NCBI GenBank assembly: GCA_938091715.1
Contig: CALKMT010000055.1
Coordinates: 1-5,408, forward strand
Length of the DNA stretch: 5,408 nucleotides
Reading direction: 5' to 3'
From: an uncultured Litorivicinus sp.
Lineage (GTDB): Bacteria > Pseudomonadota > Gammaproteobacteria > Pseudomonadales > Litorivicinaceae
Shown in pieces: positions 1 to 5,408 of this stretch. Below the pieces are notes generated by a model, which saw nothing but the letters and a program-made list of their open reading frames with translations, was not told the origin of the DNA and searched no databases. The translations under genes and the position numbers were made by a program. Within the stretch, counting starts at the first letter, position 1; every line of letters starts with the position of its first letter.

Positions 1-279
1 GCCTATGTGTGTCCCAGCCACATTCCACTGGTCAGTTACTACCGTCACGGCAAAGCAGTTTTGCGTCAGCGCCAAGAGGATCTGGTCAAATCTGATCGTG
101 CTCGAGCCCGCTTTGAATCCCGCCAGGCCCGGATCGAAGCCGAGCAAGCCGCCCGCGCCGCCAAACGCGCCGCCCGGGCCAAGCAGATTGAGCAAGCACA
201 AGCCGGCAACGATCCGCGCAAAGCACAAATCGAGGCCGCACTGGCCCGCACCAAACAAAAGAAAGAGGCCTCAGAATGA
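1..279 (+). CDS. rnfC: RnfC, C-terminal fragment (Rnf/Rsx electron transport complex subunit C)
   Basis: This is the 3' end of rnfC; the gene starts upstream of the window. Frame 1 is open from base 1 and reads A-Y-V-C-P-S-H-I-P-L, the end of the RnfC ferredoxin domain. In this family the CxxCxxCxxxCP motif binds [4Fe-4S] clusters, and only its last Cys-Pro is present here (codon 10-12). The rest, about 80 residues, is a highly charged Ala/Arg/Glu/Gln-rich helix, probably coiled coil. It contains one copy of a DPRKAxxEAAxAR unit (nt 211-264) and ends in a Lys-rich tip. RnfC is the peripheral NADH-oxidising subunit, which passes electrons to the FMN and Fe-S carriers of the membrane complex. 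The tail is much shorter than the long repetitive tail of E. coli RnfC. The stop codon overlaps the rnfD start (ATGA, 276-279). The apparent GTG start at position 7 is internal to the gene. Confidence 0.93.
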   Translation, partial: AYVCPSHIPLVSYYRHGKAVLRQRQEDLVKSDRARARFESRQARIEAEQAARAAKRAARAKQIEQAQAGNDPRKAQIEAALARTKQKKEASE

Positions 280-1298
280 TCGGGCGCACCTCGCCGCACC
301 GGACCCAGGAACGCGGCACGCAAAACCTGATGCAGTGGGTCTTGCTGGCCATGTTGCCGGGTATTGCGCTGATGACGGTGTTCTTTGGCGTCGGAGTCCT
401 GGTCAATATCGGCCTGGCGGTCACCACCGGCTGGCTGACCGAGCTGGCCATTTGCAAGCTGCGCAAGCGTGACGCAGCCCCCGTGCTGACCGACTATAGC
501 GGCGTTGTCGCCTGCACCTTGCTGGCGGTCAGTTTGCCGCCACTGGCACCCTTTTGGATTGCCATCACAGGCGCCCTGTTGACCGTCGGCCTGGCCAAGC
601 AATTGTTCGGCGGGCTGGGTCACAACCCATTTAATCCCGCCATGGTCGGCTATGCCGTTTTACTGATCAGCTTCCCAGTGGCGATGAGCACCACCTGGGT
701 CGACAGCGCACAAACCCCAAGCATTGGCCAAACGCTGGCAGCACAGTTTGCCGGGGTTGATGGGTATGCCGGTGCCACCCCGCTGGACCGGTACAAGGAC
801 TTGGCGGATCGTTTAACCCAGTCCGAAATCCTGAATGATGCCGTGTTTGCTGGGCAGCTTACCGGGCATTGGACTTGGCTGGCGCTGGCCTGGTTAGCCG
901 GCGGCCTGGTGATGATCGCCAAACGCATTACCTATTGGCATGCGCCGGTCGGCCTGTTGCTGGGGATCGCCTTACCCGCTGGCCTGTTTGGCTGGGATTC
1001 GGACCAGTTTGTACCCCTCAGCTTGCACCTGACCGCCGGGGCCACGGTATTCGCCGCGTTCTTCATCGTCACCGACCCGGTCAGCGGCGCTACCAGCCCT
1101 CGAGGGCGTCTGGCCTTTGGCCTGGGTGCAGGATTGCTGACCTGGGTCATTCGAACCTATGGGGGCTATCCGGACGCCATCGCCTTTGGGGTGTTGTTAA
1201 TGAATCTCTGCGCGCCATTGTTGGATCAATACACCCGCCCCCGGATTTATGGCCATGATCGCGCCCGGCGCGGCCCGGTGTTGGAGAAACGCTCGTGA
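276..1298 (+). CDS. rnfD: RnfD, membrane subunit D of the Rnf/Rsx ion-translocating oxidoreductase
   Basis: An integral membrane subunit homologous to NqrB, 340 aa (E. coli RsxD is about 352). It carries covalent and non-covalent flavin and is part of the ion-pumping core. Family signatures seen are LAVSLPPLAPFW (residues 84-94), AKQLFGGLGHNPFNPAMVGY (107-126), LAWLAGG (204-210), TDPVSGATSPRG (266-277), and IRTYGGYPDAIAFGVLL (292-308). Several hydrophobic stretches (roughly 21-48, 75-106, 121-137, 197-216, 224-239, 250-266, 278-292 and 299-316) fit a polytopic protein. By alignment from memory, T168 in AGATPLD corresponds to the FMN-modified Thr187 of E. coli and Vibrio RnfD. The ATG at 276 is chosen because TSPHRTQ matches the E. 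coli N-terminus and AGAGG (264-268) lies 7 nt upstream. The start overlaps the rnfC stop, and the stop overlaps the rnfG start. FMN attachment would need ApbE (flavin transferase), which is not in this window. Confidence 0.97.
   Translation: MIGRTSPHRTQERGTQNLMQWVLLAMLPGIALMTVFFGVGVLVNIGLAVTTGWLTELAICKLRKRDAAPVLTDYSGVVACTLLAVSLPPLAPFWIAITGALLTVGLAKQLFGGLGHNPFNPAMVGYAVLLISFPVAMSTTWVDSAQTPSIGQTLAAQFAGVDGYAGATPLDRYKDLADRLTQSEILNDAVFAGQLTGHWTWLALAWLAGGLVMIAKRITYWHAPVGLLLGIALPAGLFGWDSDQFVPLSLHLTAGATVFAAFFIVTDPVSGATSPRGRLAFGLGAGLLTWVIRTYGGYPDAIAFGVLLMNLCAPLLDQYTRPRIYGHDRARRGPVLEKRS
1283..1286 (+). promoter_or_regulatory. Shine-Dalgarno (GGAG) for rnfG
   Basis: GGAG lies 8 nt before a GTG (1295) and 11 nt before an ATG (1298) in the same frame. 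The spacing slightly favours the GTG, which also repeats the 4-base overlap (GTGA) seen at the other junctions of this operon. The ATG would leave a 1-base overlap. The protein differs by only one residue, so the choice has no functional consequence. Confidence 0.55.
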
Positions 1299-1912
1299 TG
1301 TTCAGCCTGATCCGACGTGGGGCCCTGGCACTGGGAGCCTTTGGCCTCATTACTGCGGGCACCATCGCAGTGACCCATCAAGCCACGCAAACCCGCATTG
1401 AGCGAAACGAGCAGGCCGTCGCCATCGCTGCCCTGACCCAGGTGCTACCGACCCATGACAACGACCTGTTGGCGGACCAATGGGTCATCGAACCCGTTCA
1501 AGCTCTGGGCTTTGACCAGCCAACCACCCTGACGCTAGCCCGCTTAGGCGGCGCGCCAGTGGGCTTTGCGCTGCCCGTGATTGCCAAGGACGGGTATTCC
1601 GGCCCAATTCATATGACCCTGGGCGTCAACTTGCAGGGCGAAGTGACCGGCCTGCGGGTCATCAAGCACAAAGAAACCCCCGGCCTGGGGGACAAAATCG
1701 ACCTGGCTAAAAGCGACTGGATTCTGGATTTTAACGGCCGCTCGCTGTCCGATCCCGAGGCTGATCAATGGTCCCCGCGGCCAGACGGCGGAGCATTTGA
1801 TGCCTTTACCGGCGCCACCATCACTCCCCGTGCGGTGATTGCAGCCACCGCCCGGGCGCTGGCCTGGTACCAACAAGCGCAACCGACCCTATTACAGAGA
1901 GCCCAACCATGA
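1295..1912 (+). CDS. rnfG: RnfG, periplasmic FMN-binding subunit G of the Rnf/Rsx complex
   Basis: 205 aa, the usual RnfG length (E. coli RsxG 206). One N-terminal membrane anchor (about residues 7-28, after LIRR) is followed by a periplasmic FMN-binding domain. Diagnostic motifs are DGYSGPI (99-105), HKETPGLGDKI (125-135), and the flavinylation site FTGATITPRAV (171-181). T175 is the predicted phosphoester-FMN threonine (T174 if the ATG at 1298 is the start). In this family ApbE attaches the FMN, and RnfG relays electrons in the membrane chain with RnfD. The gene starts at GTG 1295 or ATG 1298 inside the end of rnfD, and its TGA overlaps the rnfE ATG (ATGA, 1909-1912). No truncation or missing key residue is seen. 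Confidence 0.97.
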   Translation: MMFSLIRRGALALGAFGLITAGTIAVTHQATQTRIERNEQAVAIAALTQVLPTHDNDLLADQWVIEPVQALGFDQPTTLTLARLGGAPVGFALPVIAKDGYSGPIHMTLGVNLQGEVTGLRVIKHKETPGLGDKIDLAKSDWILDFNGRSLSDPEADQWSPRPDGGAFDAFTGATITPRAVIAATARALAWYQQAQPTLLQRAQP

Positions 1913-2613
1913 GTACCCAATGGCGCGACTTGGCCTGGAATGGGCTGTGGAATAACAACCCCGCTCTGGTTCAGTTATTGGGACTGTGTCCCCTGCTGGC
2001 CGTATCCGGCACGGTGATTAATGCATTGGGGTTGGGTCTGGCGACGCTGTTCGTTTTGATCGGCTCGAACGTCAGTGTCAGCCTGATTCGCCACCAGGTC
2101 GCCGATCACCTGCGACTGCCTGCTTTCGTCATGATCATTGCGGCCTTTACCACCTGTGTTGAACTGCTCATGCAGGCCTATGCCTATTCCTTGTACCAGG
2201 TACTGGGATTGTTCATTCCCTTGATCGTGACCAACTGCGCCATTCTTGGGCGGGCGGATGGCTTTGCCCGCAAGAACACGCCCTGGGTCGCGGCCTACGA
2301 TGGCCTGATGATGGGGCTCGGCTTTTTGGTGGTGCTGGTGGTACTGGGCGGGATCCGCGAAGTGCTTGGCCTGGGCACCTTGCTGGACGGCGCGCATCTC
2401 TTGTTCGGTGAGCAGGCCCAAGGCTGGAAAATCCGAGTACTGCCCGAGGCCTACCCTGGCATCCTGATCGCAATTTTGCCCCCAGGGGCCTTTATTCTGC
2501 TGGGGTTTTTGATTGCCGGTAAACAAGCCTTGGATCTGCGCCAAAAGCGCGCCGCCCAACAACAGGTTATCGCTGGGGCCAAGCGGGTACGGGTCACTGG
2601 GGATATTTCATGA
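1909..2613 (+). CDS. rnfE: RnfE, membrane subunit E of the Rnf/Rsx complex
   Basis: A 234-aa polytopic inner-membrane protein of the RnfA/RnfE/NqrD/NqrE family (E. coli RsxE is about 231 aa). Hallmarks are GLWNNNPALVQLLGLCPLLA (12-31), NALGLGLAT (38-46), IPLIVTNCAILGRADGFA (103-120), and PPGAFILLGF (near 192-201). About six transmembrane helices are expected from the hydrophobic segments. Cys27 (LLGLCPLL) and Cys110 (VTNC) are the conserved pair that, with the matching pair in RnfA, ligates a [2Fe-2S] centre in the membrane in the known family structures. The C-terminus (from about 207) is cytoplasmic-like, rich in Lys, Arg and Gln. The start overlaps the rnfG stop, and the stop overlaps the nth start (ATGA, 2610-2613). 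The start is supported by alignment of the N-terminal region with E. coli RsxE. The Shine-Dalgarno is weak (AGAGAG near 1895-1900), consistent with translational coupling. Confidence 0.97.
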   Translation: MSTQWRDLAWNGLWNNNPALVQLLGLCPLLAVSGTVINALGLGLATLFVLIGSNVSVSLIRHQVADHLRLPAFVMIIAAFTTCVELLMQAYAYSLYQVLGLFIPLIVTNCAILGRADGFARKNTPWVAAYDGLMMGLGFLVVLVVLGGIREVLGLGTLLDGAHLLFGEQAQGWKIRVLPEAYPGILIAILPPGAFILLGFLIAGKQALDLRQKRAAQQQVIAGAKRVRVTGDIS

Positions 2614-3254
2614 ATGCCGCAAAACGCTATGAAATATTCGCCCGATTAAAAGCAGAAAACCCCAAGCCTGAAACCGAGTTGGAATACCGCAACCCGTTTG
2701 AGCTGTTAGTCGCCGTCACACTCAGCGCCCAAGCCACCGACGTCGGTGTCAACAAGGCGACCCGCAAGCTGTTCCCGGTTGCCAACACGCCCGAGGCCAT
2801 TTACGCCCTCGGCGTCGAGGGCTTGAAGGAATACATCAAGACCATCGGTTTATTTAATTCCAAAGCTGAAAACGTCCACGCCGCCTGCAAGATGTTGATT
2901 GATGAACACAACTCGGAGGTGCCACAGGACCGTGAATCCTTGGAAAAGCTACCTGGCGTGGGGCGAAAAACCGCCAATGTCGTTTTGAATACCGCCTTTG
3001 GCCAACCGGCCATGGCTGTCGACACCCACATCTTTAGGGTCAGCAATCGCACTCGGATTGCACCGGGAAAAACCGTGCGTCAGGTCGAGGACAAATTGAT
3101 GAAGTTTGTCCCCAAAGACTTCCTACTGGATGCGCACCATTGGCTGATTCTGCACGGGCGCTACACCTGCAAGGCCCGTAAGCCCGAGTGCGGGCGGTGC
3201 CTGATCGAAGATCTGTGCGAATTCAAAGAAAAACGCGAGTACCAGTCCGAATAA
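2610..3254 (+). CDS. nth: Endonuclease III (DNA glycosylase/AP lyase)
   Basis: 214 aa (E. coli Nth is 211). It removes oxidised pyrimidines from DNA and cleaves the resulting abasic site in base-excision repair, in the cytoplasm. The helix-hairpin-helix LPGVGRKTA (114-122) carries catalytic Lys120, and catalytic Asp138 sits in AVDTHIFRVSNR (136-147); both have the E. coli numbering. The [4Fe-4S] loop is intact: Cys187, Cys194, Cys197 and Cys203 in the spacing C-x6-C-x2-C-x5-C. The LSAQATD segment (38-44) is also typical. The start is ATG 2610, with GGGGA (2599-2603) 6 nt upstream, overlapping the rnfE stop. A nearby ATG at 2614 is in another frame. The position directly after rnfE matches E. 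coli rsxE-nth, so it is probably expressed as the last gene of the rnf operon. No terminator with a U-tract is visible downstream on this strand. Confidence 0.98.
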   Translation: MNAAKRYEIFARLKAENPKPETELEYRNPFELLVAVTLSAQATDVGVNKATRKLFPVANTPEAIYALGVEGLKEYIKTIGLFNSKAENVHAACKMLIDEHNSEVPQDRESLEKLPGVGRKTANVVLNTAFGQPAMAVDTHIFRVSNRTRIAPGKTVRQVEDKLMKFVPKDFLLDAHHWLILHGRYTCKARKPECGRCLIEDLCEFKEKREYQSE

Positions 3255-3277
3255 TGCACTGAACTGGCGCGCTGGAT

Positions 3278-3316
3278 AGACAAACCCAACGCCAAGGCGA
3301 AACGCTCGGCGCTGGG
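3278..3316 (-). terminator. Probable intrinsic terminator of argG
   Basis: Read on the minus strand, about 18 nt after the argG stop codon, CCCAGCGCC (3308-3316) pairs with GGCGTTGGG (3285-3293): nine pairs including one G-U. The 14-nt loop can itself form an inner GCG/CGC stem. The 3' arm runs straight into TTTGTCT, a short and imperfect T tract. On the plus strand the same stem has an A-C mismatch and is followed by GTATTGGG, so it should not terminate nth efficiently. The gene-free interval (3255-3333) holds nothing else I can support. Confidence 0.6.
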
Positions 3317-3333
3317 GTATTGGGCTCGACCGG

Positions 3334-4551
3334 TTACTTAACCGAACGACCCAGGTTGGCCGCGATCCGCAGGCGCAAGGCATTTAGCTTGATAAAGCCA
3401 GCCGCATCGGCCTGATCGTAGGCCCCACCGTCGTCCTCAAAGGACGCAATATTGCCGTCAAACAAGCTGTTGTCGGAGCTACGTCCGACCACAATGATGT
3501 TGCCCTTGTACAGCTTTAACCGAACCGAGCCAGTAACGACCTCTTGGGTCTGGTCGATCAGCGCCTGCAGTGCTTTGCGCTCGGGTGAATACCAGTACCC
3601 GTTATAAATCAGGCTGGCATAACGCGGCATTAGCTCGTCTTTCAGGTGGCCCGCTTCACGATCCAAGGTGATGGATTCCATGGCGCGGTGTGCCTTGAGC
3701 ATGATGGTGCCGCCGGGGGTTTCGTAACAGCCCCGGGCCTTCATGCCGACGTAGCGGTTCTCGACAATATCTGTGCGGCCGATCCCGTTTTCACCGCCAA
3801 TTTTATTTAGCGTCTCTAGCATGGTGGCCGGGGATAGCGCCTGGCCATCCAGAGTCACCGGGTCGCCGTTTTCAAAGCCAATCTCGATGTAGCGAGCCTG
3901 ATCCGGGGCATTTTCCGGGCTGACCGACCAACGCCACATGTCTTCTTCGCTCTCGCTGGCCGGGTCCTCTAGGATTCCACCCTCATAGCTGATGTGCAGC
4001 AGGTTGGCATCCATCGAATAAGGGCTTTTCTTACCGCGCTTCATATCGACTTCGATGCCATGCTCTTCGCAATAGGCCATCAATTTCTCGCGGCTGTTCA
4101 GATCCCACTCACGCCAGGGGGCGATCACAGCAATACCCGGGGTCAGTGCGTAGGCACCGAGCTCAAACCGAACTTGATCGTTACCCTTGCCCGTTGCGCC
4201 ATGACTGATCGCATCGGCCCCGGTCTCTTGAGCAATCTCGACCAATCGCTTGGCGATCAAAGGCCGAGCAATTGAGGTACCCAGCAGGTATTCACCCTCG
4301 TAGATCGTGTTAGCGCGGAACATGGGGTAGACGAAATCCCGCACGAACTCTTCACGCAGATCTTCGATGTAGATCTCTTTGACACCCAGGGCCTCAGCCT
4401 TGGCGCGAGCCGGCTCAACTTCCTCGCCCTGACCAATGTCCGCCGTAAAGGTAACGACCTCGCATTGATAGGTTTCCATCAGCCATTTTACGATGACCGA
4501 GGTGTCTAATCCGCCCGAATAGGCCAGTACCACTTTGTTGATGTTGCTCAC
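3334..4551 (-). CDS. argG: Argininosuccinate synthase
   Basis: Joins citrulline and aspartate using ATP to give argininosuccinate, the penultimate step of arginine synthesis; cytoplasmic, tetrameric in the family. It is 405 aa, the length of the short subtype-1 enzymes rather than the longer E. coli K-12 type. The N-terminal PP-loop ATP motif AYSGGLDTS is at residues 10-18. The second signature, HGATGKGNDQVRFE (117-130), covers the substrate site. SIARPLIAKR (93-102), KKSPYSMDANLLHISYEGG and the C-terminal ENRYVGMKARGCYETPGG region are also conserved. The start is GTG at 4549-4551 (M-S-N-I-N-K), justified by AAGGAGA 5 nt upstream and by the family N-terminus. It is convergent with nth and co-directional with motY, 48 nt downstream of the motY stop, so it may be co-transcribed with motY or use its own promoter. 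No ArgR-type box was recognised. Confidence 0.98.
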   Translation of the reverse strand: MSNINKVVLAYSGGLDTSVIVKWLMETYQCEVVTFTADIGQGEEVEPARAKAEALGVKEIYIEDLREEFVRDFVYPMFRANTIYEGEYLLGTSIARPLIAKRLVEIAQETGADAISHGATGKGNDQVRFELGAYALTPGIAVIAPWREWDLNSREKLMAYCEEHGIEVDMKRGKKSPYSMDANLLHISYEGGILEDPASESEEDMWRWSVSPENAPDQARYIEIGFENGDPVTLDGQALSPATMLETLNKIGGENGIGRTDIVENRYVGMKARGCYETPGGTIMLKAHRAMESITLDREAGHLKDELMPRYASLIYNGYWYSPERKALQALIDQTQEVVTGSVRLKLYKGNIIVVGRSSDNSLFDGNIASFEDDGGAYDQADAAGFIKLNALRLRIAANLGRSVK

Positions 4552-4556
4552 GCCCG

Positions 4557-4563
4557 TCTCCTT
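4557..4563 (-). promoter_or_regulatory. Strong Shine-Dalgarno for argG, fixing a GTG start
   Basis: On the minus strand AAGGAGA is followed by a 5-nt spacer and then GTG (4549-4551). No in-frame ATG lies nearby that would preserve the conserved N-terminus, so the GTG is the likely start. The near-consensus site may offset the weaker initiation codon. Confidence 0.8.
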
Positions 4564-4574
4564 AAACCAAGGCG

Positions 4575-4587
4575 CGCTATGCTAGCG
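4575..4587. repeat. Short perfect inverted repeat between motY and argG
   Basis: CGCTA-TGC-TAGCG is a 5-bp inverted repeat with a 3-nt centre, in the 48-base gap between the motY stop and the argG Shine-Dalgarno. It has no T tract following on either strand, so it is not a convincing terminator. It could be a small hairpin in a motY-argG mRNA, a protein-binding half-site pair, or chance. The length is too short to assign a role. Confidence 0.3.
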
Positions 4588-4599
4588 ATTTCCGGCGGA

Positions 4600-5408
4600 T
4601 TAGTCATCCAATCCTGGCGGCAATCGTGGGGGCGCATTTTCGACCTGTCGGTCATAGGCGACCACGGTTTCCCGCTGACGTGGCGGGATCCCGCCGCGCT
4701 CTAGGCGAACCGTGACTCGTCGGTTGGCGGCCCGGCCGTCGGCGGTGGTGTTGGACGCCACCGGATAATACTCCCCGTGAAAACGCACCAGTATTTTAGC
4801 CGGGTCAATGCCCTCGGATTCTAGGTAGCGCGCGACCTGTTCCGCGCGCAACCGCGAAACGTCTTCGTTCTCTAAAAAGCCACCACCGTCATCGGTATGG
4901 CCGTCAATAAAAACACCCGAAATGGCTGCGTCCAGTTGCACATAGTTGGCAATCGAAGCCAGGGCCTTGCGTTCGGTCTCGGTCAAGCGGCTTTGGCCTT
5001 TGTCGTACGTCAGGACACTGCGCTCTACGTCGCTGAAGTTCTGGGGCAGCAATTGCCCCAAACAGGCCACCCAATCACGGTAGGACGGGGGGAAACGCGC
5101 CGGTTGTAGGCGAACCTCGTTGTCCCCCTCGGCCAGCACGACCTGCCAGCCATCCAACAGGGTGTTCACCGTCTGCTGAACCAGGTCGCCACGCACCTCG
5201 AGGGCCGGTCGGGTGGAGCGGGTCTGAACCTTGATGATCTCGCGGCCGCTATCCCCCGGCCGCCAAGAACCGGGACGGGCGACCAGTAACGCTTGGGTGT
5301 ATTGGTGGATCGGGCGAAAGGCATCCAACTGGAAGGTCGCCCGGCGGCCGGCATCCTGGGAGAAAATCGCACGACCGTACCCGTCAATGGGCTGCGCCAG
5401 TTCACAGC
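4600..5408 (-). CDS. motY: MotY-type flagellar motor protein (OmpA-family C-terminal domain), 5' end cut by window
   Basis: The minus frame stays open to the window edge: 268 residues are visible, and the start codon and signal peptide lie outside. The family forms the periplasmic T-ring of the polar flagellar basal body and helps recruit and hold stators in Vibrio and Pseudomonas. The N-terminal part begins C-E-L-A-Q-P-I-D-G-Y-G-R-A-I-F and includes PGSWRPG and PPSYRDWVACLGQLLP, which fit the MotY N-terminal domain. Its two Cys (visible residues 1 and 115; codons 5404-5406 and 5062-5064) match the Vibrio MotY disulfide pair Cys25-Cys147. The C-terminal OmpA-like peptidoglycan-binding domain (about 131-237) shows FIDGHTDDGGG, LRAEQVARYL and AANRRVTVRLER. 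A Pro-rich tail of about 30 residues follows. A TTG at 5326-5328 is internal Leu, not the start. A generic OmpA lipoprotein is the alternative, but the cysteine pair and N-domain argue for MotY. It lies upstream of argG, in the same direction. Confidence 0.88.
   Translation of the reverse strand, partial: CELAQPIDGYGRAIFSQDAGRRATFQLDAFRPIHQYTQALLVARPGSWRPGDSGREIIKVQTRSTRPALEVRGDLVQQTVNTLLDGWQVVLAEGDNEVRLQPARFPPSYRDWVACLGQLLPQNFSDVERSVLTYDKGQSRLTETERKALASIANYVQLDAAISGVFIDGHTDDGGGFLENEDVSRLRAEQVARYLESEGIDPAKILVRFHGEYYPVASNTTADGRAANRRVTVRLERGGIPPRQRETVVAYDRQVENAPPRLPPGLDD

Noticed and set aside
330..332. Internal ATG as an alternative rnfD start
   Set aside because: It would remove the TSPH...NLM segment that aligns with the N-terminus of E. 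coli RsxD. The upstream ATG has a better Shine-Dalgarno and the operon-typical overlap.
66..623. 185-codon minus-strand open frame opposite rnfC/rnfD
   Set aside because: It is Gln/Gly/Ala-rich low-complexity translation lying wholly over well-supported rnfC and rnfD coding sequence, with no recognisable domain. It is an antisense shadow of GC-rich codons.
1081..1106. SGATSPRG in RnfD as the main covalent FMN site
   Set aside because: The experimentally known Thr in E. coli/Vibrio RnfD aligns to AGATPLD (T168), not here. This motif is kept only as a question in the findings.
869..1258. 129-codon plus-strand frame inside rnfD
   Set aside because: It is an out-of-frame shadow of rnfD, whose conserved motifs run across the whole interval.
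1975..2562. 195-codon minus-strand open frame opposite rnfE
   Set aside because: It is very rich in Gln, Gly and His, as expected from the reverse of Leu, Ala and Val codons in a membrane protein. No domain or ribosome site is seen.
3331..3344. CGGTTA-CT-TAACCG inverted repeat across the argG stop codon
   Set aside because: Six-base arms with a 2-nt centre cannot form a stable loop, and arms of this length are expected by chance in a window of this size. There is no T tract.
4552..4640. Possible promoter and ArgR box for argG
   Set aside because: TAGCAT-like and TTGGAT-like hexamers can be picked out, but spacing and match are poor, and no paired ARG-box half sites were found. Not reported as a feature.
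5326..5328. TTG as start of the minus-strand OmpA-family gene
   Set aside because: The frame remains open to the window edge and the upstream codons encode conserved MotY residues, including a disulfide cysteine, so this codon is an internal leucine.

Overview
The window looks like ordinary chromosomal core sequence from a flagellated gammaproteobacterium. GC content is moderately high by eye (not computed). Three things point there: an rnfC-D-G-E block ending directly in nth, which is the gammaproteobacterial rsx/rnf arrangement; a subtype-1 argininosuccinate synthase; and a MotY-type flagellar protein immediately upstream of argG, a pairing I recall from Pseudomonas aeruginosa (PA3526-PA3525). 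I cannot name the genus.

Layout. Positions 1-3254 (+ strand) hold the 3' end of rnfC, then complete rnfD, rnfG, rnfE and nth. Every junction in this block is a 4-base start/stop overlap (ATGA or GTGA). Positions 3255-3333 are a short convergent intergenic region with a hairpin that reads as an intrinsic terminator for the opposite strand. Positions 3334-4551 (- strand) are argG, with a GTG start and a strong Shine-Dalgarno. A 48-base gap with a small palindrome follows. Positions 4600-5408 (- strand) are motY, complete at its 3' end but cut at the window edge before its start codon and signal peptide.

Function. RnfC, D, G and E are four of the six subunits of the membrane ion-pumping NADH:ferredoxin-type oxidoreductase (Rnf/Rsx). 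RnfA and RnfB would lie upstream of the window. The key cofactor sites are visible: two covalent-FMN threonines (RnfD, RnfG) and the two RnfE cysteines of the membrane [2Fe-2S] centre. Nth is a [4Fe-4S] base-excision repair enzyme locked into the same transcript. ArgG (arginine synthesis) and MotY (flagellar T-ring) are functionally unrelated to Rnf and to each other.

I see no mobile element, CRISPR array, RNA gene or clearly new system. The observations worth following are small. RnfC has only one copy of the C-terminal repeat unit that is amplified in E. coli. RnfD has two flavinylation-like motifs, and the one at the conserved site is the less canonical. Termination between nth and argG looks one-sided. 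MotY keeps the two disulfide cysteines and carries a proline-rich C-terminal tail.
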